Positions 24,698 through 34,580 are shown, counted from the stretch's first letter. The stretch: DNA of 60,560 bases from Owenweeksia hongkongensis DSM 17368 (GCA_945865885.1 CAMBEZ010000009.1:1-60560); one strand, 5' to 3'. Program-made: numbers and translations. The notes: generated by a model from the sequence alone, not told the origin.

Positions 24698-26335
24698 CTA
24701 TTTTCGGGCTCCTTTGCCCAACTTTTTCCCGTCCGAAGGCAAGGATGGCAATCCTGCCAAGGAGCGCTTTTTCACCACTTCCTCCAAAGGAGTTCCCGTG
24801 CTGGCATTGGGCAACGCCGTGCCCAACAAGTGGGCCAGGGTAGGGGCCAAGTCTTTTACGGCCACCTTCCGAAAAACTTCCTTAGCAGGCACACCTGCGC
24901 CGTAAAAAACCATAGGCACGTGCGTGTCGTAGGCGTAGCCGGACCCGTGGGTGGTTCCGGTGGTACTGTAGTTTAAATGACTGGGCTTCAAGGCATAAAA
25001 CACCTGTCCGCTGCGGCTGTCCAAGGCATTGTAGCGCAGCTGCTCGTCCGCATGCGTTCCGCACAGGAGTTCGCTCCGCGTCCACACTTGCGCCACGGCA
25101 GGGTGCTTGCGCAACGCCTCCGCCACCGCCTCCGCATGGGCCGCCGTTTGGAACTCGGGCTTCAAATGCACTTGATCGTTCCCAATGTGGCGGATACTTT
25201 GGTTGGTTCCCAAGTTCGCTTGCAGCTGGGCAGCAAAGTCGCCGTCGCTCCAAACCTCTGCTGCGTAGCCGCGGTCGTTCAAAAACATAGGATTGTCCGC
25301 TGCGCCGTGGTCCGCAGACAAGGTGACCAAGTAACCGTCTCGTCCAAAAAGTCGATCCAATTCGTCCAAGAAAGTCCCCAATTCCCGGTCCAAGCGCACG
25401 TAAAGATCTTCAATCTCCACCGCGCGTGTGCCCAATTCGTGGCCCATGTAGTCTGGTGTGGAAAAACTCAACGAAAGCACGTCCGTGGTGGTTCCGCGGC
25501 CCAGTTGCTCCTTTTCCAAAACCACGCGCCCTACTTCCAGCAACAGGGTGTTCCCCTGCGGTACCCGACGGATCGCATCTCCTCCGCCGGCGGCATAAAC
25601 AGCTGTCAAATCGTACGGAAACGCCCGCGCTTTCTGGCCTTTGATTCCCTTTTCGTAGGCGGTGGTATCTCCGGTGGTGGTGCGGCGCGTGCCCGCGGGC
25701 GTCAAGGTGCCCTGCATCAAGCGTTTCACGGGTTGGCCGGCATTGAATTCCTCCAACCACGACGGCAATGCCTCGCCGTAAAACGTGCTGCTCACAAAAG
25801 ACTCGGTCTGTTCGTCGTACCAATAAGCTCCACGGGCAAAATGTCCTCCGGGCAAAATAGCCCCGCGGTCCTTCATGCTGAAGGCATAAACGCGCGATTT
25901 TCCATTCGTTGCCAAGACCAATTCGTCCGTCCACGTGGATGCGCGCAAATTCAAAGGCGAACGTTTGCTGGACGGATTGGTGGTGCCCACCGGCCGCACA
26001 GAATCATCTTCCACGCAGTATACCTCCCGGTCCTCGTACGGATCAAACCAATCGTTGGCAATGATTCCGTGGTTCCGCGGATCCGTACCGGTTGCCAAAG
26101 ACGCGTGGCCCGGCCCCGTATAGGTAGGCACGTAGGTGTAGTGGCATTCGCGGTACACGGTTCCTTCGTCCAAGAGCCGACGAAAACCGCCGGTAAATTG
26201 TTCGTCAAATCGATACAAGTAGTCCGCCCGCATTTGGTCCACCACCAAGTGCACCACCAATCGCGGCTGAGCTAGTACGGTTTGGGTTCCCACCAGAACT
26301 GCAGCAACCGCCACTAAGATCAAAAATTTTCGCAT
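24698..26335 (-). CDS. Alkaline phosphatase, PafA type
   Basis: A 545-residue exported phosphomonoesterase of the alkaline phosphatase superfamily. The signal peptide is MRKFLILVAVAAVLVGTQTV with cleavage probably after VLA. LVVDQMRADYL supplies the first metal-binding Asp, TYTGPGHAS contains the nucleophilic Thr used by PafA-like enzymes instead of Ser, and SADHGAADNP gives the C-terminal metal ligands (Asp-His). PafA enzymes of Bacteroidota are periplasmic and insensitive to phosphate; substrate range is inferred from the family. The ATG at 26335 lies four bases from a TACCTTTG box, so a leaderless transcript is likely. Confidence 0.92.
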   Translation of the reverse strand: MRKFLILVAVAAVLVGTQTVLAQPRLVVHLVVDQMRADYLYRFDEQFTGGFRRLLDEGTVYRECHYTYVPTYTGPGHASLATGTDPRNHGIIANDWFDPYEDREVYCVEDDSVRPVGTTNPSSKRSPLNLRASTWTDELVLATNGKSRVYAFSMKDRGAILPGGHFARGAYWYDEQTESFVSSTFYGEALPSWLEEFNAGQPVKRLMQGTLTPAGTRRTTTGDTTAYEKGIKGQKARAFPYDLTAVYAAGGGDAIRRVPQGNTLLLEVGRVVLEKEQLGRGTTTDVLSLSFSTPDYMGHELGTRAVEIEDLYVRLDRELGTFLDELDRLFGRDGYLVTLSADHGAADNPMFLNDRGYAAEVWSDGDFAAQLQANLGTNQSIRHIGNDQVHLKPEFQTAAHAEAVAEALRKHPAVAQVWTRSELLCGTHADEQLRYNALDSRSGQVFYALKPSHLNYSTTGTTHGSGYAYDTHVPMVFYGAGVPAKEVFRKVAVKDLAPTLAHLLGTALPNASTGTPLEEVVKKRSLAGLPSLPSDGKKLGKGARK

Positions 26336-26339
26336 CCGA

Positions 26340-26347
26340 CAAAGGTA
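26340..26347 (-). promoter_or_regulatory. -7 element for the PafA-type phosphatase
   Basis: Minus-strand TACCTTTG, four bases from the ATG at 26335. It sits 45 bp past the end of the ABC-F gene. Confidence 0.7.
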
Positions 26348-26392
26348 CAACCCCTCCGTTAAGAGCGCATTAATCCAAAATCCAAACGGAGC

Positions 26393-28378
26393 CTAACTGC
26401 CCAGCTGACTCCGAAAGCCCTCCAACTCCGCGGATAAGTCTTCCCACTGGGCGTAGGCATGCTCTAGGGCCTTTTGTTTGTGCTCGTAGTCTGCGTGCAG
26501 CGCTGGATTTTCCGCCAAAGCCACCTTGTACCGTTCGCTGTCCGCCAGCAAGGCGTCCATTTCCGCCAACGCTGCTTCCAGGGTGGAAACGTGTTCTTCG
26601 GTTTTCGCCAAGGCCGTCTCGGCAGTCTTCTTTTTCCGCTCCAGTTCCTTGATTTCTTCGCGCCCCAAGGCGGGTTCCGCCGGCGCAGCTTTGCTTTTCA
26701 TACTGCCCGACAGTGCTTTCGCATCTCCTTTTTTGGAAGAACCGTCGCCCTTTTCCAGTGCGCGCATGGAGTCCAGTTGCCGCTGCTCCAAGAAAAACTC
26801 AATACCGCCCAAATACTGCTTGGTTTTGCCTTCCCGGAATTCAAACATGACGTCGCACAAACCGGCCATAAAATCCCGGTCGTGGGAAACCACCACCAGC
26901 GCGCCGTCGTACTCCAACAGCGCTTGCTTCAAGACGTCCTTTGCGCGCATGTCCAAGTGGTTCGTGGGTTCGTCCAGCACCAATAGATTGATGGGATTCA
27001 GCATCAATTGGCACAGCGCCAGTCGGCCGCGTTCGCCACCGGAAAGCACCTTCACCTTTTTCTCCACGTCGTCGCCCACAAACATGAACCGGCCCAGCAG
27101 TTTCCGCGCGTTCTTCCGCATGTCCTCCGGCGCCGCGTCTTCAATGGTGGAAAGAACCGTCCGGTCGCCGTCCAGAACTTCTGCTTGATTCTGGGCGTAG
27201 TACCCCAGCTTAATGTTGTGCCCCCATTCCACCGTGCCACCGTGTTCCAGGCTTTCCGCCAAGATTTTCACCAACGTAGACTTGCCCTGGCCGTTTTGTC
27301 CCACAAAACCCACTTTGCAGCCGCGCACCAACTCCATGTCCACCCCGCGCAGCACTTTTTTGGGGCCGTAGTCCTTCACAATGGCGTTCATCCGTGCCAC
27401 CACCTTACCGGAATTCGGCGCCGGGGGGAACGTAAATTTCATGGCGCGGGTGTCTTCCTCGTCCACCTCCAGGCGATCCATTTTGTCCAGACGCTTGATC
27501 AAACTTTGTGCAAAGGCGGCCTTGCTGGCCTTGGCCCTAAAGCGCTCAATGAGTTGCTCCGTTTGCTTGATTTCCTTCTCCTGATTGGCCTTAGCCTGCG
27601 CTTGCTTTTCGCGAATCTCCGCGCGCAAATCCAAGTACTTGAAGTACGGAACGTTGAAATCATAAGCCTTGCCCAGCACCAACTCCAACGTACGGTTGGT
27701 GGCGTTGTTCATGAACGTTCGGTCGTGGCTCACCAAAATGATGGCCTGCGGACTGTCTGCCAAAAACTTTTCCAGCCACAAAATACTCTCAATGTCCAGG
27801 TGGTTGGTGGGTTCGTCCAACAACAGCAAATCGTTGGGCTGCAGCAAAATCTTCGCCAGCTCCACCCGCATTTGCCAACCTCCGCTGAACGACTCCATCG
27901 GCTTGTCAAAATCCGCGGAATTAAAACCAAGACCGGTAAGAACGCGCTCCAAATCAGCTTGATACGTGTAACCGCCGCCCATCTGAAAGGCTTCCTGATT
28001 TTTGTGAAACTCCTCAATGAGCTCCATGTAGCTGTCGGACTCGTAGTCCGTTCGCTCAGACATTTCCTGCGTTTGCAGTTCCAATTCGGCCTCCAAACGC
28101 TTGATTTCCGTGAAACTCGAAGCCGCCTCGTCCCAGACGCTGGTCCCCTTTACCGGCGGAATGTCCTGAGTCAGGAAACCGATGTTGAAGCTCGACGGTT
28201 TGGAAACATGACCGCTGTCGGCCGCTAGACGCCCCGCCAAAAGTTTCAATAAGGTGGACTTACCGGCGCCGTTTCTCCCCACCAAACCGATGCGGTCACC
28301 GGGGTTCACTTGAAAAGAAATGGCTTGAAATAGACTGTCCCCCCCGAAGGAAAGACTCAGTTGATTAACACTCAGCAT
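26393..28378 (-). CDS. ABC-F family ATPase
   Basis: A soluble twin-ATPase of 661 residues without transmembrane segments. The two Walker A loops are GRNGAGKST and GQNGQGKST, signatures FSGGWQMR and LSGGERGRL, and both halves carry LLDEPTNHLD or VLDEPTNHLD. The linker (about 245-310) is highly charged, and a C-terminal coiled-coil region (about 560-660: ELERKKKTAETALAKTEE onward) resembles the Uup/YheS DNA- or ribosome-binding tail. ABC-F proteins act on translating ribosomes. The ATG at 28378 lies eight bases from a TACTTTTG box and is divergent from the DUF983 gene. Confidence 0.93.
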   Translation of the reverse strand: MLSVNQLSLSFGGDSLFQAISFQVNPGDRIGLVGRNGAGKSTLLKLLAGRLAADSGHVSKPSSFNIGFLTQDIPPVKGTSVWDEAASSFTEIKRLEAELELQTQEMSERTDYESDSYMELIEEFHKNQEAFQMGGGYTYQADLERVLTGLGFNSADFDKPMESFSGGWQMRVELAKILLQPNDLLLLDEPTNHLDIESILWLEKFLADSPQAIILVSHDRTFMNNATNRTLELVLGKAYDFNVPYFKYLDLRAEIREKQAQAKANQEKEIKQTEQLIERFRAKASKAAFAQSLIKRLDKMDRLEVDEEDTRAMKFTFPPAPNSGKVVARMNAIVKDYGPKKVLRGVDMELVRGCKVGFVGQNGQGKSTLVKILAESLEHGGTVEWGHNIKLGYYAQNQAEVLDGDRTVLSTIEDAAPEDMRKNARKLLGRFMFVGDDVEKKVKVLSGGERGRLALCQLMLNPINLLVLDEPTNHLDMRAKDVLKQALLEYDGALVVVSHDRDFMAGLCDVMFEFREGKTKQYLGGIEFFLEQRQLDSMRALEKGDGSSKKGDAKALSGSMKSKAAPAEPALGREEIKELERKKKTAETALAKTEEHVSTLEAALAEMDALLADSERYKVALAENPALHADYEHKQKALEHAYAQWEDLSAELEGFRSQLGS

Positions 28379-28386
28379 TGCGGGGA

Positions 28387-28394
28387 CAAAAGTA
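28387..28394 (-). promoter_or_regulatory. -7 element for the ABC-F gene
   Basis: Minus-strand TACTTTTG, eight bases from the ATG at 28378. Confidence 0.6.
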
Positions 28395-28418
28395 ACACTT
28401 CGCCGCCCGCGCTGGGGT

Positions 28419-28426
28419 TACCTTTG
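28419..28426 (+). promoter_or_regulatory. -7 element for the DUF983 gene
   Basis: TACCTTTG, 24 bases before the ATG at 28451. Confidence 0.6.
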
Positions 28427-28450
28427 CATTGAATTACGAAATAAATAACC

Positions 28451-28894
28451 ATGGCGTTTTCCAAAGGATCCAAGCTGTACGGTATCGTGCGCATGAAATG
28501 TCCCCGTTGCCACGAGGGGGACCTCTTTACGAACCCCAACCCGTACAATTTGGCCCATTTTTCGGACATGCCCAGGCGTTGCCCGGTGTGCAACCAGTCC
28601 TACGAGCCGGAACCCAATTTTTTTTACGGGGCCATGTACGTCAGCTACGGATACGCCGTTGCACTGTTTGTTGCCACGTACATCGTGGCCAATTCGTGGC
28701 TCGGCCTGGGACTTTGGCAAACCGTCGGTGCATTGGGCGTGGTTTCCCTAGTGCTGGGTCCGTTCCTGTTTCGACTGAGCCGGAGCACCTATTTCCACTT
28801 GTTTGTGCATTTTGACCCCAAATCGGCAGAAATCCACAGAGCCGCACCAACAAATCAACGATCCAGCTCCGCGGACATAGCTACCAAGAGTTGA
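28451..28894 (+). CDS. DUF983 family membrane protein
   Basis: A 147-residue protein with two CxxC knuckles (MKCPRCHEGD and RRCPVCNQSY) that probably bind zinc, followed by FFYGAMYVSYGYA and two transmembrane helices (about 65-85 and 92-112). This is the full DUF983 pattern; function unknown, though in some bacteria such genes neighbour cytochrome oxidase assembly genes. Its 3' end overlaps the convergent FAD oxidoreductase by 40 bp, so its last 13 codons are antisense to that gene's end. Confidence 0.9.
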   Translation: MAFSKGSKLYGIVRMKCPRCHEGDLFTNPNPYNLAHFSDMPRRCPVCNQSYEPEPNFFYGAMYVSYGYAVALFVATYIVANSWLGLGLWQTVGALGVVSLVLGPFLFRLSRSTYFHLFVHFDPKSAEIHRAAPTNQRSSSADIATKS

Positions 28895-29901
28895 TGGGCC
28901 TTCAGTGGAGCCAGCAATCCGCCGCGACTGCCTAAACCATTCAGTACCCCCAAGCCCGGGTGTTCCGGATGCCAACCTACCAGTACTTCTCTTGATTTTC
29001 GGGCGGGTCTGACGCCGCACCAGTGGTTCACTACCTCGTACGGCAACAAAACCACGCTCTTCAACCACGATTCCAATTCTTCCCTCCCGGCCTGCGTAGG
29101 CTGGGGATCCTCCAAACCGTCCCAAGCATAGGTGGCGCCCACTTTGTAGTGATCCGGCCCTTTTGCCCGATCCGGCAGCAGAAAGTGCCGTGCGTGGATG
29201 GGCAGATTCAGCCCCAAACCCGGAATGTGTACATCCAACCCTTCGCCACGAACCAGTGCCCAATCCAAATCGCCCCAGTACGTTTCCGTCAACGGTGCCC
29301 GCGGTCCTTCGCACAACACCAACTTCCGGGTCCTAAGCACCAGGCGCCCAGACGCTTCAAATGCCTCCCAGAACCCATTGTTATACGCTAACCTTTGCAC
29401 CGCACCCAGAGCAATGCTGCGCTCCAGTACGCTACGTGCAGCCTCCAAATAAGCCAACGGCAACAACCGACCACTCGTCCGCACAAAACCCAGTCGATTG
29501 AGCTTCAAACAGTTGTTTTGATTGGCCTCGGTCGTCGAATTCAGTAACTCCGCAAATCCCGGACGCTCTGCCAGCAGATTCCAGTCCAGGTCGTCTTGAA
29601 CCGTGGCCAAATGTTCGGCTACGGGTGTGGGTTCAAACACCTGCGCGCGGGTGGTCTGCTCCAACCAAGCAAAGAGATCAACAGCATGCTCCCAGGCCAA
29701 TTTGGCGTCGGACACCATACGCCTTCGCTTGAGCACCAGGGGATTGATCAACCCAGAAGCCACCTGCGATGCTACCGGGAAGTTGCCGTGCGGATCCAAC
29801 ACGACTCCCACGTGCAGTCCGCGCCGATGGGCCTGCAAGGCTACAGCCGCTCCGGCAAAGCCAAAGCCAACCACCGCCAAGTCGTACGTGGGTGTATTCA
29901 T
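28855..29901 (-). CDS. FAD-dependent oxidoreductase (DAO family)
   Basis: A 348-residue protein with the N-terminal dinucleotide-binding motif VVGFGFAGAAVA and a C-terminal pattern GLGSRGGLLAPLKAHQL typical of D-amino-acid-oxidase-fold enzymes. The substrate is unknown. It has no signal peptide. The ATG at 29901 is chosen because it puts the Rossmann motif at residue 10; frame upstream runs into the gldN terminator. It follows the T9SS operon in the same direction but beyond a terminator, so expression may be partly independent. Confidence 0.85.
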   Translation of the reverse strand: MNTPTYDLAVVGFGFAGAAVALQAHRRGLHVGVVLDPHGNFPVASQVASGLINPLVLKRRRMVSDAKLAWEHAVDLFAWLEQTTRAQVFEPTPVAEHLATVQDDLDWNLLAERPGFAELLNSTTEANQNNCLKLNRLGFVRTSGRLLPLAYLEAARSVLERSIALGAVQRLAYNNGFWEAFEASGRLVLRTRKLVLCEGPRAPLTETYWGDLDWALVRGEGLDVHIPGLGLNLPIHARHFLLPDRAKGPDHYKVGATYAWDGLEDPQPTQAGREELESWLKSVVLLPYEVVNHWCGVRPARKSREVLVGWHPEHPGLGVLNGLGSRGGLLAPLKAHQLLVAMSAELDR

Positions 29902-29929
29902 CCGGTAAACCGTTTCAGAAGGCAACAGC

Positions 29930-29975
29930 AAAAAAAAGGCCCGAATTCGCCTCCCTAAGGATTTGGATTCGGGCC
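29930..29975 (-). terminator. Rho-independent terminator of porP-gldKLMN
   Basis: On the minus strand GGCCCGAAT (29975-29967) pairs with ATTCGGGCC (29946-29938) and is followed by eight T (29937-29930). It lies 19 bases past the gldN stop. Confidence 0.88.
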
Positions 29976-29994
29976 CAAGATTTCTCCGACGGAA

Positions 29995-30840
29995 TTAGAA
30001 TTCCCACAAATCGTGCTCGTAGTTGCGCAATTTATCCTTGATGGCTTGGGATTCCAAAAGCTGGCCCATGGGGCTGCCTTTTTTGTATTCCTCAATGCTG
30101 CGGTCGTAGGTGTTGTCTTCCTTTGTAATGCGGGCGTTGAAGTAACGCATGGCCATGATTTGATCAAAGGTCAAACGCGTATGGTTGTTGGAGGCATTGT
30201 ACGCAATATTGGTGGCGAGGGCCTGGCGTGCGTCTTCAAACCACACCCAAAAGGCGTTGTAAATTTCGCCTGTACCCGGCTCTTTCACCAAGGGAGAAAT
30301 ACCGATGATGCGGCTCTTCATCTCGCCACGCTGCTTATCAAAGTACCAATCAGACTTCAAATCCCAAGCAACTACGTTGGGTGCTTTGATTTGAATGGAA
30401 TCAATATTCAAGATAATGGAGGGGTCGTCCGGATCACGGATGGTGTCCACACGGGTCAGGATGGCAAAAACCTCCTCGTTGGTCAACGGAATTTCAAATT
30501 TGTCATCGCGAAAAACTTCGCGAATAGTTCCTTCCACCAAAATCCCGTCGCGTACCACGTCAAACAAAGACTTGCGGTCCGGTTGTGGTTTTACCGGGTA
30601 GTACAGCGGGTGGTTGATTTTCTCGCGCAGGTCAATACGCTCCCAGTGGCGCGTAGACCACATGATGTCGTCCTGGCGCAGAAAGGTGTATTCCACGGGC
30701 TTGGAATTGACGAAGTGCATTTGTGCTTTGGGCACAATGCCGTCGTCCTCAGGCGTCAAAACCTGTGCCTGCGCGGTCTGTACACCACCAAAAAGGAGCG
30801 CAGCAGCAGCAAGATAAAGGTAGAAGCGTTTTGTTTTCAT
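29995..30840 (-). CDS. gldN: Type IX secretion/gliding protein GldN (PorN)
   Basis: Periplasmic component of the T9SS; with GldK it forms the outer-membrane-associated ring. The 281-residue product has a signal peptide (MKTKRFYLYLAAAALLFG, cleavage after AQA) and the conserved DDIMWSTRHWERIDLREKIN segment followed by NHPLYYP. The ATG at 30840 follows the gldM stop by 16 bp. It is the last gene of the operon. Confidence 0.96.
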   Translation of the reverse strand: MKTKRFYLYLAAAALLFGGVQTAQAQVLTPEDDGIVPKAQMHFVNSKPVEYTFLRQDDIMWSTRHWERIDLREKINHPLYYPVKPQPDRKSLFDVVRDGILVEGTIREVFRDDKFEIPLTNEEVFAILTRVDTIRDPDDPSIILNIDSIQIKAPNVVAWDLKSDWYFDKQRGEMKSRIIGISPLVKEPGTGEIYNAFWVWFEDARQALATNIAYNASNNHTRLTFDQIMAMRYFNARITKEDNTYDRSIEEYKKGSPMGQLLESQAIKDKLRNYEHDLWEF

Positions 30841-30856
30841 GGCGAATTGCCTTAGA

Positions 30857-32377
30857 TTATTGTACGTCAATCGAAATGTTGCCGACGTTGCTCACGCGTG
30901 CTCCGTTTGGAGTGGTGGCCACGATTTTGCGGATGGTAACCGAAGAACCGGGCTTCAGGCGCTGAATCAGTTCACGGGTGTTGTTGTCAAACGTGCCACC
31001 TTTTACTTGAATCGGTGGTTGACCTTCGATTTTAACTTCAGCAGAAACCACCTTCAAAGGCAATTCAAACGGAAAGTCAATGTACTCCGCTTCAATAGGT
31101 GCTTTGGCAAGTGAAGAAGTTGACATTACCCCACTGGACTTGCGGAAGACCATGCCGGAGGCCATCGGGAGGCCCTTGATGCGGAATTCCTTGCTGCCTA
31201 CTTTGCGCAGCTTGCCGTTTTCTTCAACACTCACGTTCACCATCATGGTTTTGCCTTCTACTTTGGTCACGTCGGCAATGTAGTTCCCATTTTTACCAGA
31301 AATCCCGGGCCCAGAGACCCGAAGGGAAGAAGGTGCTACTCCGGGAACAGAGACCTCCAAGGGGTTTTCTACGTTCCGGTAGAACACGTTCATCTTGGAG
31401 GGAGAAATAACCGAAGAAGGTGGGGATACGGTGTATTTAATTTCAGCTTGGTAGGTCTTGTCTCCGCCGGGCAAAGAAATGGTTACCATTTTCTTTACTT
31501 CGCCGTTTCCGGTACCCTGGATGCTCACTTTACCAACGCCCTCCTTAACTTCCTTCACGGAAATACCGGAGAATTGAGGATTGCGGCTGTTGTCGTACGC
31601 AGCCAAAAATACATCGGCTTCGTAATAATCACCTTGCTGGATGTACGTTCCGTTGGTGGGCATGACCACCGCCTTAACGTTATCAAATTTCAACGTGTTG
31701 GCGTCAATCTGGCTGTACAAGTGATCCACAACCTTAGATTCCGTCCGACGAACGCGTGACTGCAGGTCCGTCAAAAAAGGAATCACACCGGCAAGAGGTA
31801 ATTCGGAAAACGTTGCTTTTTCCCAAGACAACTGGGTACCTTCTTCCACAACATCTTGGAAGTTGAAGGTTTCCTTAATGGCTGCGATCAAAGCCTTGTC
31901 GCCATCGGCTTCTTTGACCATGGCTTCCCGGAAAGTAATCAAACGTTCTTTGAGTTCTTTTGCTTTTCCTTGTCCTCCTACGGATTTATCCACAACCAGG
32001 TAAACTTCACCGACATCGCGGTTATCGCCACCTTTTAGGGTGCCGGAGCCGTCGGTGTTGTAACCGCCCGTTTCCTCAATCAAGAAGGTTTTTATGGCAA
32101 CGATTTCCTGATTGATATCGTCCGCCATGGACTTTACTTTCAGAGCGCGATTGTTGATTGGGACGGCACGAGGATTATCTTTCATGGCGTTAGCAATCGC
32201 AGAATAGATTACTTCCGTTCCCTTGAAAACAGTGGCTACCGTTTCGTTCATGCCTTGATCCAATTTGGTCAAGACTTTGATGATATCCTTAGATACGTTT
32301 AACGCCAACATTGCGGTCAACACGAGGTACATCATGTTGATCATTTTTTGACGTGGTGACACCTTTCCGCCGGCCAT
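30857..32377 (-). CDS. gldM: Type IX secretion/gliding protein GldM (PorM)
   Basis: Inner-membrane protein spanning the periplasm that transmits motor energy from GldL to the GldKN ring. The 506 residues begin MAGGKVSPRQKMINMMYLV, with one transmembrane helix (about 11-33) and a long periplasmic part built of D1-D4 domains in the family. The N-terminal helix carries the conserved motif MMYLVLTAMLALNVS. Spacing to gldL is 45 bp. Confidence 0.97.
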   Translation of the reverse strand: MAGGKVSPRQKMINMMYLVLTAMLALNVSKDIIKVLTKLDQGMNETVATVFKGTEVIYSAIANAMKDNPRAVPINNRALKVKSMADDINQEIVAIKTFLIEETGGYNTDGSGTLKGGDNRDVGEVYLVVDKSVGGQGKAKELKERLITFREAMVKEADGDKALIAAIKETFNFQDVVEEGTQLSWEKATFSELPLAGVIPFLTDLQSRVRRTESKVVDHLYSQIDANTLKFDNVKAVVMPTNGTYIQQGDYYEADVFLAAYDNSRNPQFSGISVKEVKEGVGKVSIQGTGNGEVKKMVTISLPGGDKTYQAEIKYTVSPPSSVISPSKMNVFYRNVENPLEVSVPGVAPSSLRVSGPGISGKNGNYIADVTKVEGKTMMVNVSVEENGKLRKVGSKEFRIKGLPMASGMVFRKSSGVMSTSSLAKAPIEAEYIDFPFELPLKVVSAEVKIEGQPPIQVKGGTFDNNTRELIQRLKPGSSVTIRKIVATTPNGARVSNVGNISIDVQ

Positions 32378-32422
32378 GGTGCGTTATTTTACAGAGTTAA
32401 TTTCGAAAGTAGAGCGTCTCAT

Positions 32423-33097
32423 TTAGTTTTTCGCGCCCATGGCTGCGAGCATGTTGCCGTAAACGTTGTTCAAGGCGCTCACGTTCTGTACCATCTTCGA
32501 CACTTCTCCGCCCAGTTTATCGGAATCGCTTATGGAGGCACCCAATTTTTCCATCAAGGAATTTTGAACCTCAACTTGATTGGTGGTATTCTCCAATTGA
32601 ACGGCGTACAAAGCATTTAAGGCTTCCATGTTCTTGGCTGCTGCATTCAATTGATTGCTGTAAGCAGCCGTGGCGCCTGCGGCGTCAACTGCCGTATTGA
32701 GGGAACCGGCGGTTTCGCTCAAGCGACGCATACCGTCTCCCAAAGACTGAAGCAAATCCGGTCCAATTTTGGCTTCCTCCAACATTTTGTCCAATTCCTG
32801 GGTAGGGGACAGGTTGGAAGCCGTACGTGACTTTTTGGAACCAGCAGCTGGAAAGTCGTCGCTTTCTGCTAATTCTGGGTAAACGCGGCTCCATTCGTAG
32901 TCGGAAGCTGGCTTCTCAAATGCAGAAATGAAAAAGATGACTGCTTCCGTAGTCAGACCGATGATCAACATCCAGTCAGCGCCTGGCATGTGCAAAATCT
33001 TAAACAAGGCACCCATGATAACGACTGCTGCTCCCCAGCCGTAGAGTTTTGCCATGAAATTCTTGAACTTTTTGCCGTTGACGTCGATGAGTGCCAT
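32423..33097 (-). CDS. gldL: Type IX secretion/gliding motor protein GldL (PorL)
   Basis: Proton-motive-force-driven motor subunit of the T9SS. The 224-residue protein has two transmembrane helices (about 17-37 and 41-58) at the N-terminus; TM2 contains the Glu (LTTEAVIFF) that in Flavobacterium GldL is essential for proton flow. The C-terminal cytoplasmic part is rich in Ala/Asn/Leu, consistent with helices. The start lies 61 bp after the gldK stop. Confidence 0.95.
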   Translation of the reverse strand: MALIDVNGKKFKNFMAKLYGWGAAVVIMGALFKILHMPGADWMLIIGLTTEAVIFFISAFEKPASDYEWSRVYPELAESDDFPAAGSKKSRTASNLSPTQELDKMLEEAKIGPDLLQSLGDGMRRLSETAGSLNTAVDAAGATAAYSNQLNAAAKNMEALNALYAVQLENTTNQVEVQNSLMEKLGASISDSDKLGGEVSKMVQNVSALNNVYGNMLAAMGAKN

Positions 33098-33158
33098 ACG
33101 ATTGAAGGGTGTTAAGGTTGAATGGGTTGAGAGTTCGAATGAAAGAGATAAAAAGGCT

Positions 33159-34580
33159 TTAGAAATCGCGTAAGTCGCGTCCCAAGAAGCTCTGTACGGT
33201 GCGGAATCCTACGAAACTTTTGGAGGTATCCTGGTACTCGTAGCTGCGCGAACCGTTTTGCATGAAATGCGCGATGTCTTTCCAAGATCCGCCGCGGATT
33301 ACTTTGCGCTTCAGGGTTTCTGAATCACCTTCTTTGGCGTTGTACTTGTAATCGGGGTTGAAGTCTGCTACGTAGTAGTAGGATGCTTCTTCCCAAGCGG
33401 TGCTCGTCCACTCGGCAACGTTTCCGGCCATGCAGTACAAACCAAAGCCGTTGGGCTGGTAGGAGGTGGCTTTCACGGGGTGGAATCCACCGTCGGCAAT
33501 CAGGTTACCGCGGGAAGGTTTGAAGTTCGCCAAGAAACAGCCGGAGCTGTTGGTAGCATACGGTCCGCCCCAAGGGTAAGTAGTCAGTTCGCGACCGCCG
33601 CGTGCAGCATATTCCCACTCAGACTCTGTAGGCAAGCGGAACTCGTGCTCCTGCATGTCGTTGTTGGCGCGCAAGAATTCACTGCGGTACTTGGTGCGCC
33701 AGTTAGCGAATGCAACGGCTTGCTTCCAGTTCACGCCCACAACCGGGTAGTTGTCGTACGCGGGGTGCCAGAAGTATTTGTCGTGCATGGTTTCGTTGAA
33801 CGAATACGTGAAATCAGCAATCCAAACCAAGGTATCTGGGTAAACGTTGATGATCTCCTTCTCAAAGAACGAGGAGCGATCGGTTATCTGCTGCCCGTCT
33901 TTTACGTAATCGCGGTAGGAGAAAGGTTTGTTGGGATCCTCTGCGTCTTTGAAATTGTACTCGGCCCGATTGCTCTTGCGTGCGGCCTTCTGCTTGTCCA
34001 TCCAGAAGTACAAGTAGTTTAATTGACGAGCGTCAACCATGCGCCCGCCCATGAAAATCTCTTCTGGAGCCAGGTACAAACTTTCAATCACTTCCGTGTA
34101 TTCGGCGGAAGGATACTTGCGGGTATCGTAAGACAACGAAGGTTTCCAATCCAGGTGCGTCTGCATGGAATCTGGGTAGTTCAATCCCACGTATTCCTCA
34201 AAGAACGTAGGGTTCTCCATGTCCGCGTAGTTGATGTATTCGTACTCCTCTACCATGGCCTCAGCCAAACGGTAGCGCAGTATGGAATCCCGGACCCAGT
34301 AAACGAACTGACGGTATTCGTTGTTCGTGATTTCGGTTTCGTCCATGTAAAAGGCAGAAACGGAAACCGTTTTGGTGGGTGCCGTCAATCCAAAGGGAAC
34401 GTCCACGTCGGTATTGCCCATATTGAAGGAACCCTGAGGAACGTAAACCATTCCGAAGGGGTCCGACGGGTACCATTCGGGGCGATTCTGTACCCCGACG
34501 AGTTCGCCGTGGTCAGAGCCGGAGCACGCGGCCAACAAGGCGGCAGCTGCGATACTCAGGAACGAAATCCGTTTTTTCAT
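33159..34580 (-). CDS. gldK: Type IX secretion/gliding lipoprotein GldK (PorK)
   Basis: Outer-membrane lipoprotein forming the T9SS ring with GldN. The 473-residue product has a lipoprotein signal (MKKRISFLSIAAAALLAAC, Cys19) and a formylglycine-generating-enzyme/sulfatase-modifying fold, with RLPTESEWEYAARGG and the terminal VGFRTV. Catalytic Cys residues of true FGE enzymes are not expected here; the family is structural. The ATG at 34580 is selected for the lipobox. Confidence 0.96.
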   Translation of the reverse strand: MKKRISFLSIAAAALLAACSGSDHGELVGVQNRPEWYPSDPFGMVYVPQGSFNMGNTDVDVPFGLTAPTKTVSVSAFYMDETEITNNEYRQFVYWVRDSILRYRLAEAMVEEYEYINYADMENPTFFEEYVGLNYPDSMQTHLDWKPSLSYDTRKYPSAEYTEVIESLYLAPEEIFMGGRMVDARQLNYLYFWMDKQKAARKSNRAEYNFKDAEDPNKPFSYRDYVKDGQQITDRSSFFEKEIINVYPDTLVWIADFTYSFNETMHDKYFWHPAYDNYPVVGVNWKQAVAFANWRTKYRSEFLRANNDMQEHEFRLPTESEWEYAARGGRELTTYPWGGPYATNSSGCFLANFKPSRGNLIADGGFHPVKATSYQPNGFGLYCMAGNVAEWTSTAWEEASYYYVADFNPDYKYNAKEGDSETLKRKVIRGGSWKDIAHFMQNGSRSYEYQDTSKSFVGFRTVQSFLGRDLRDF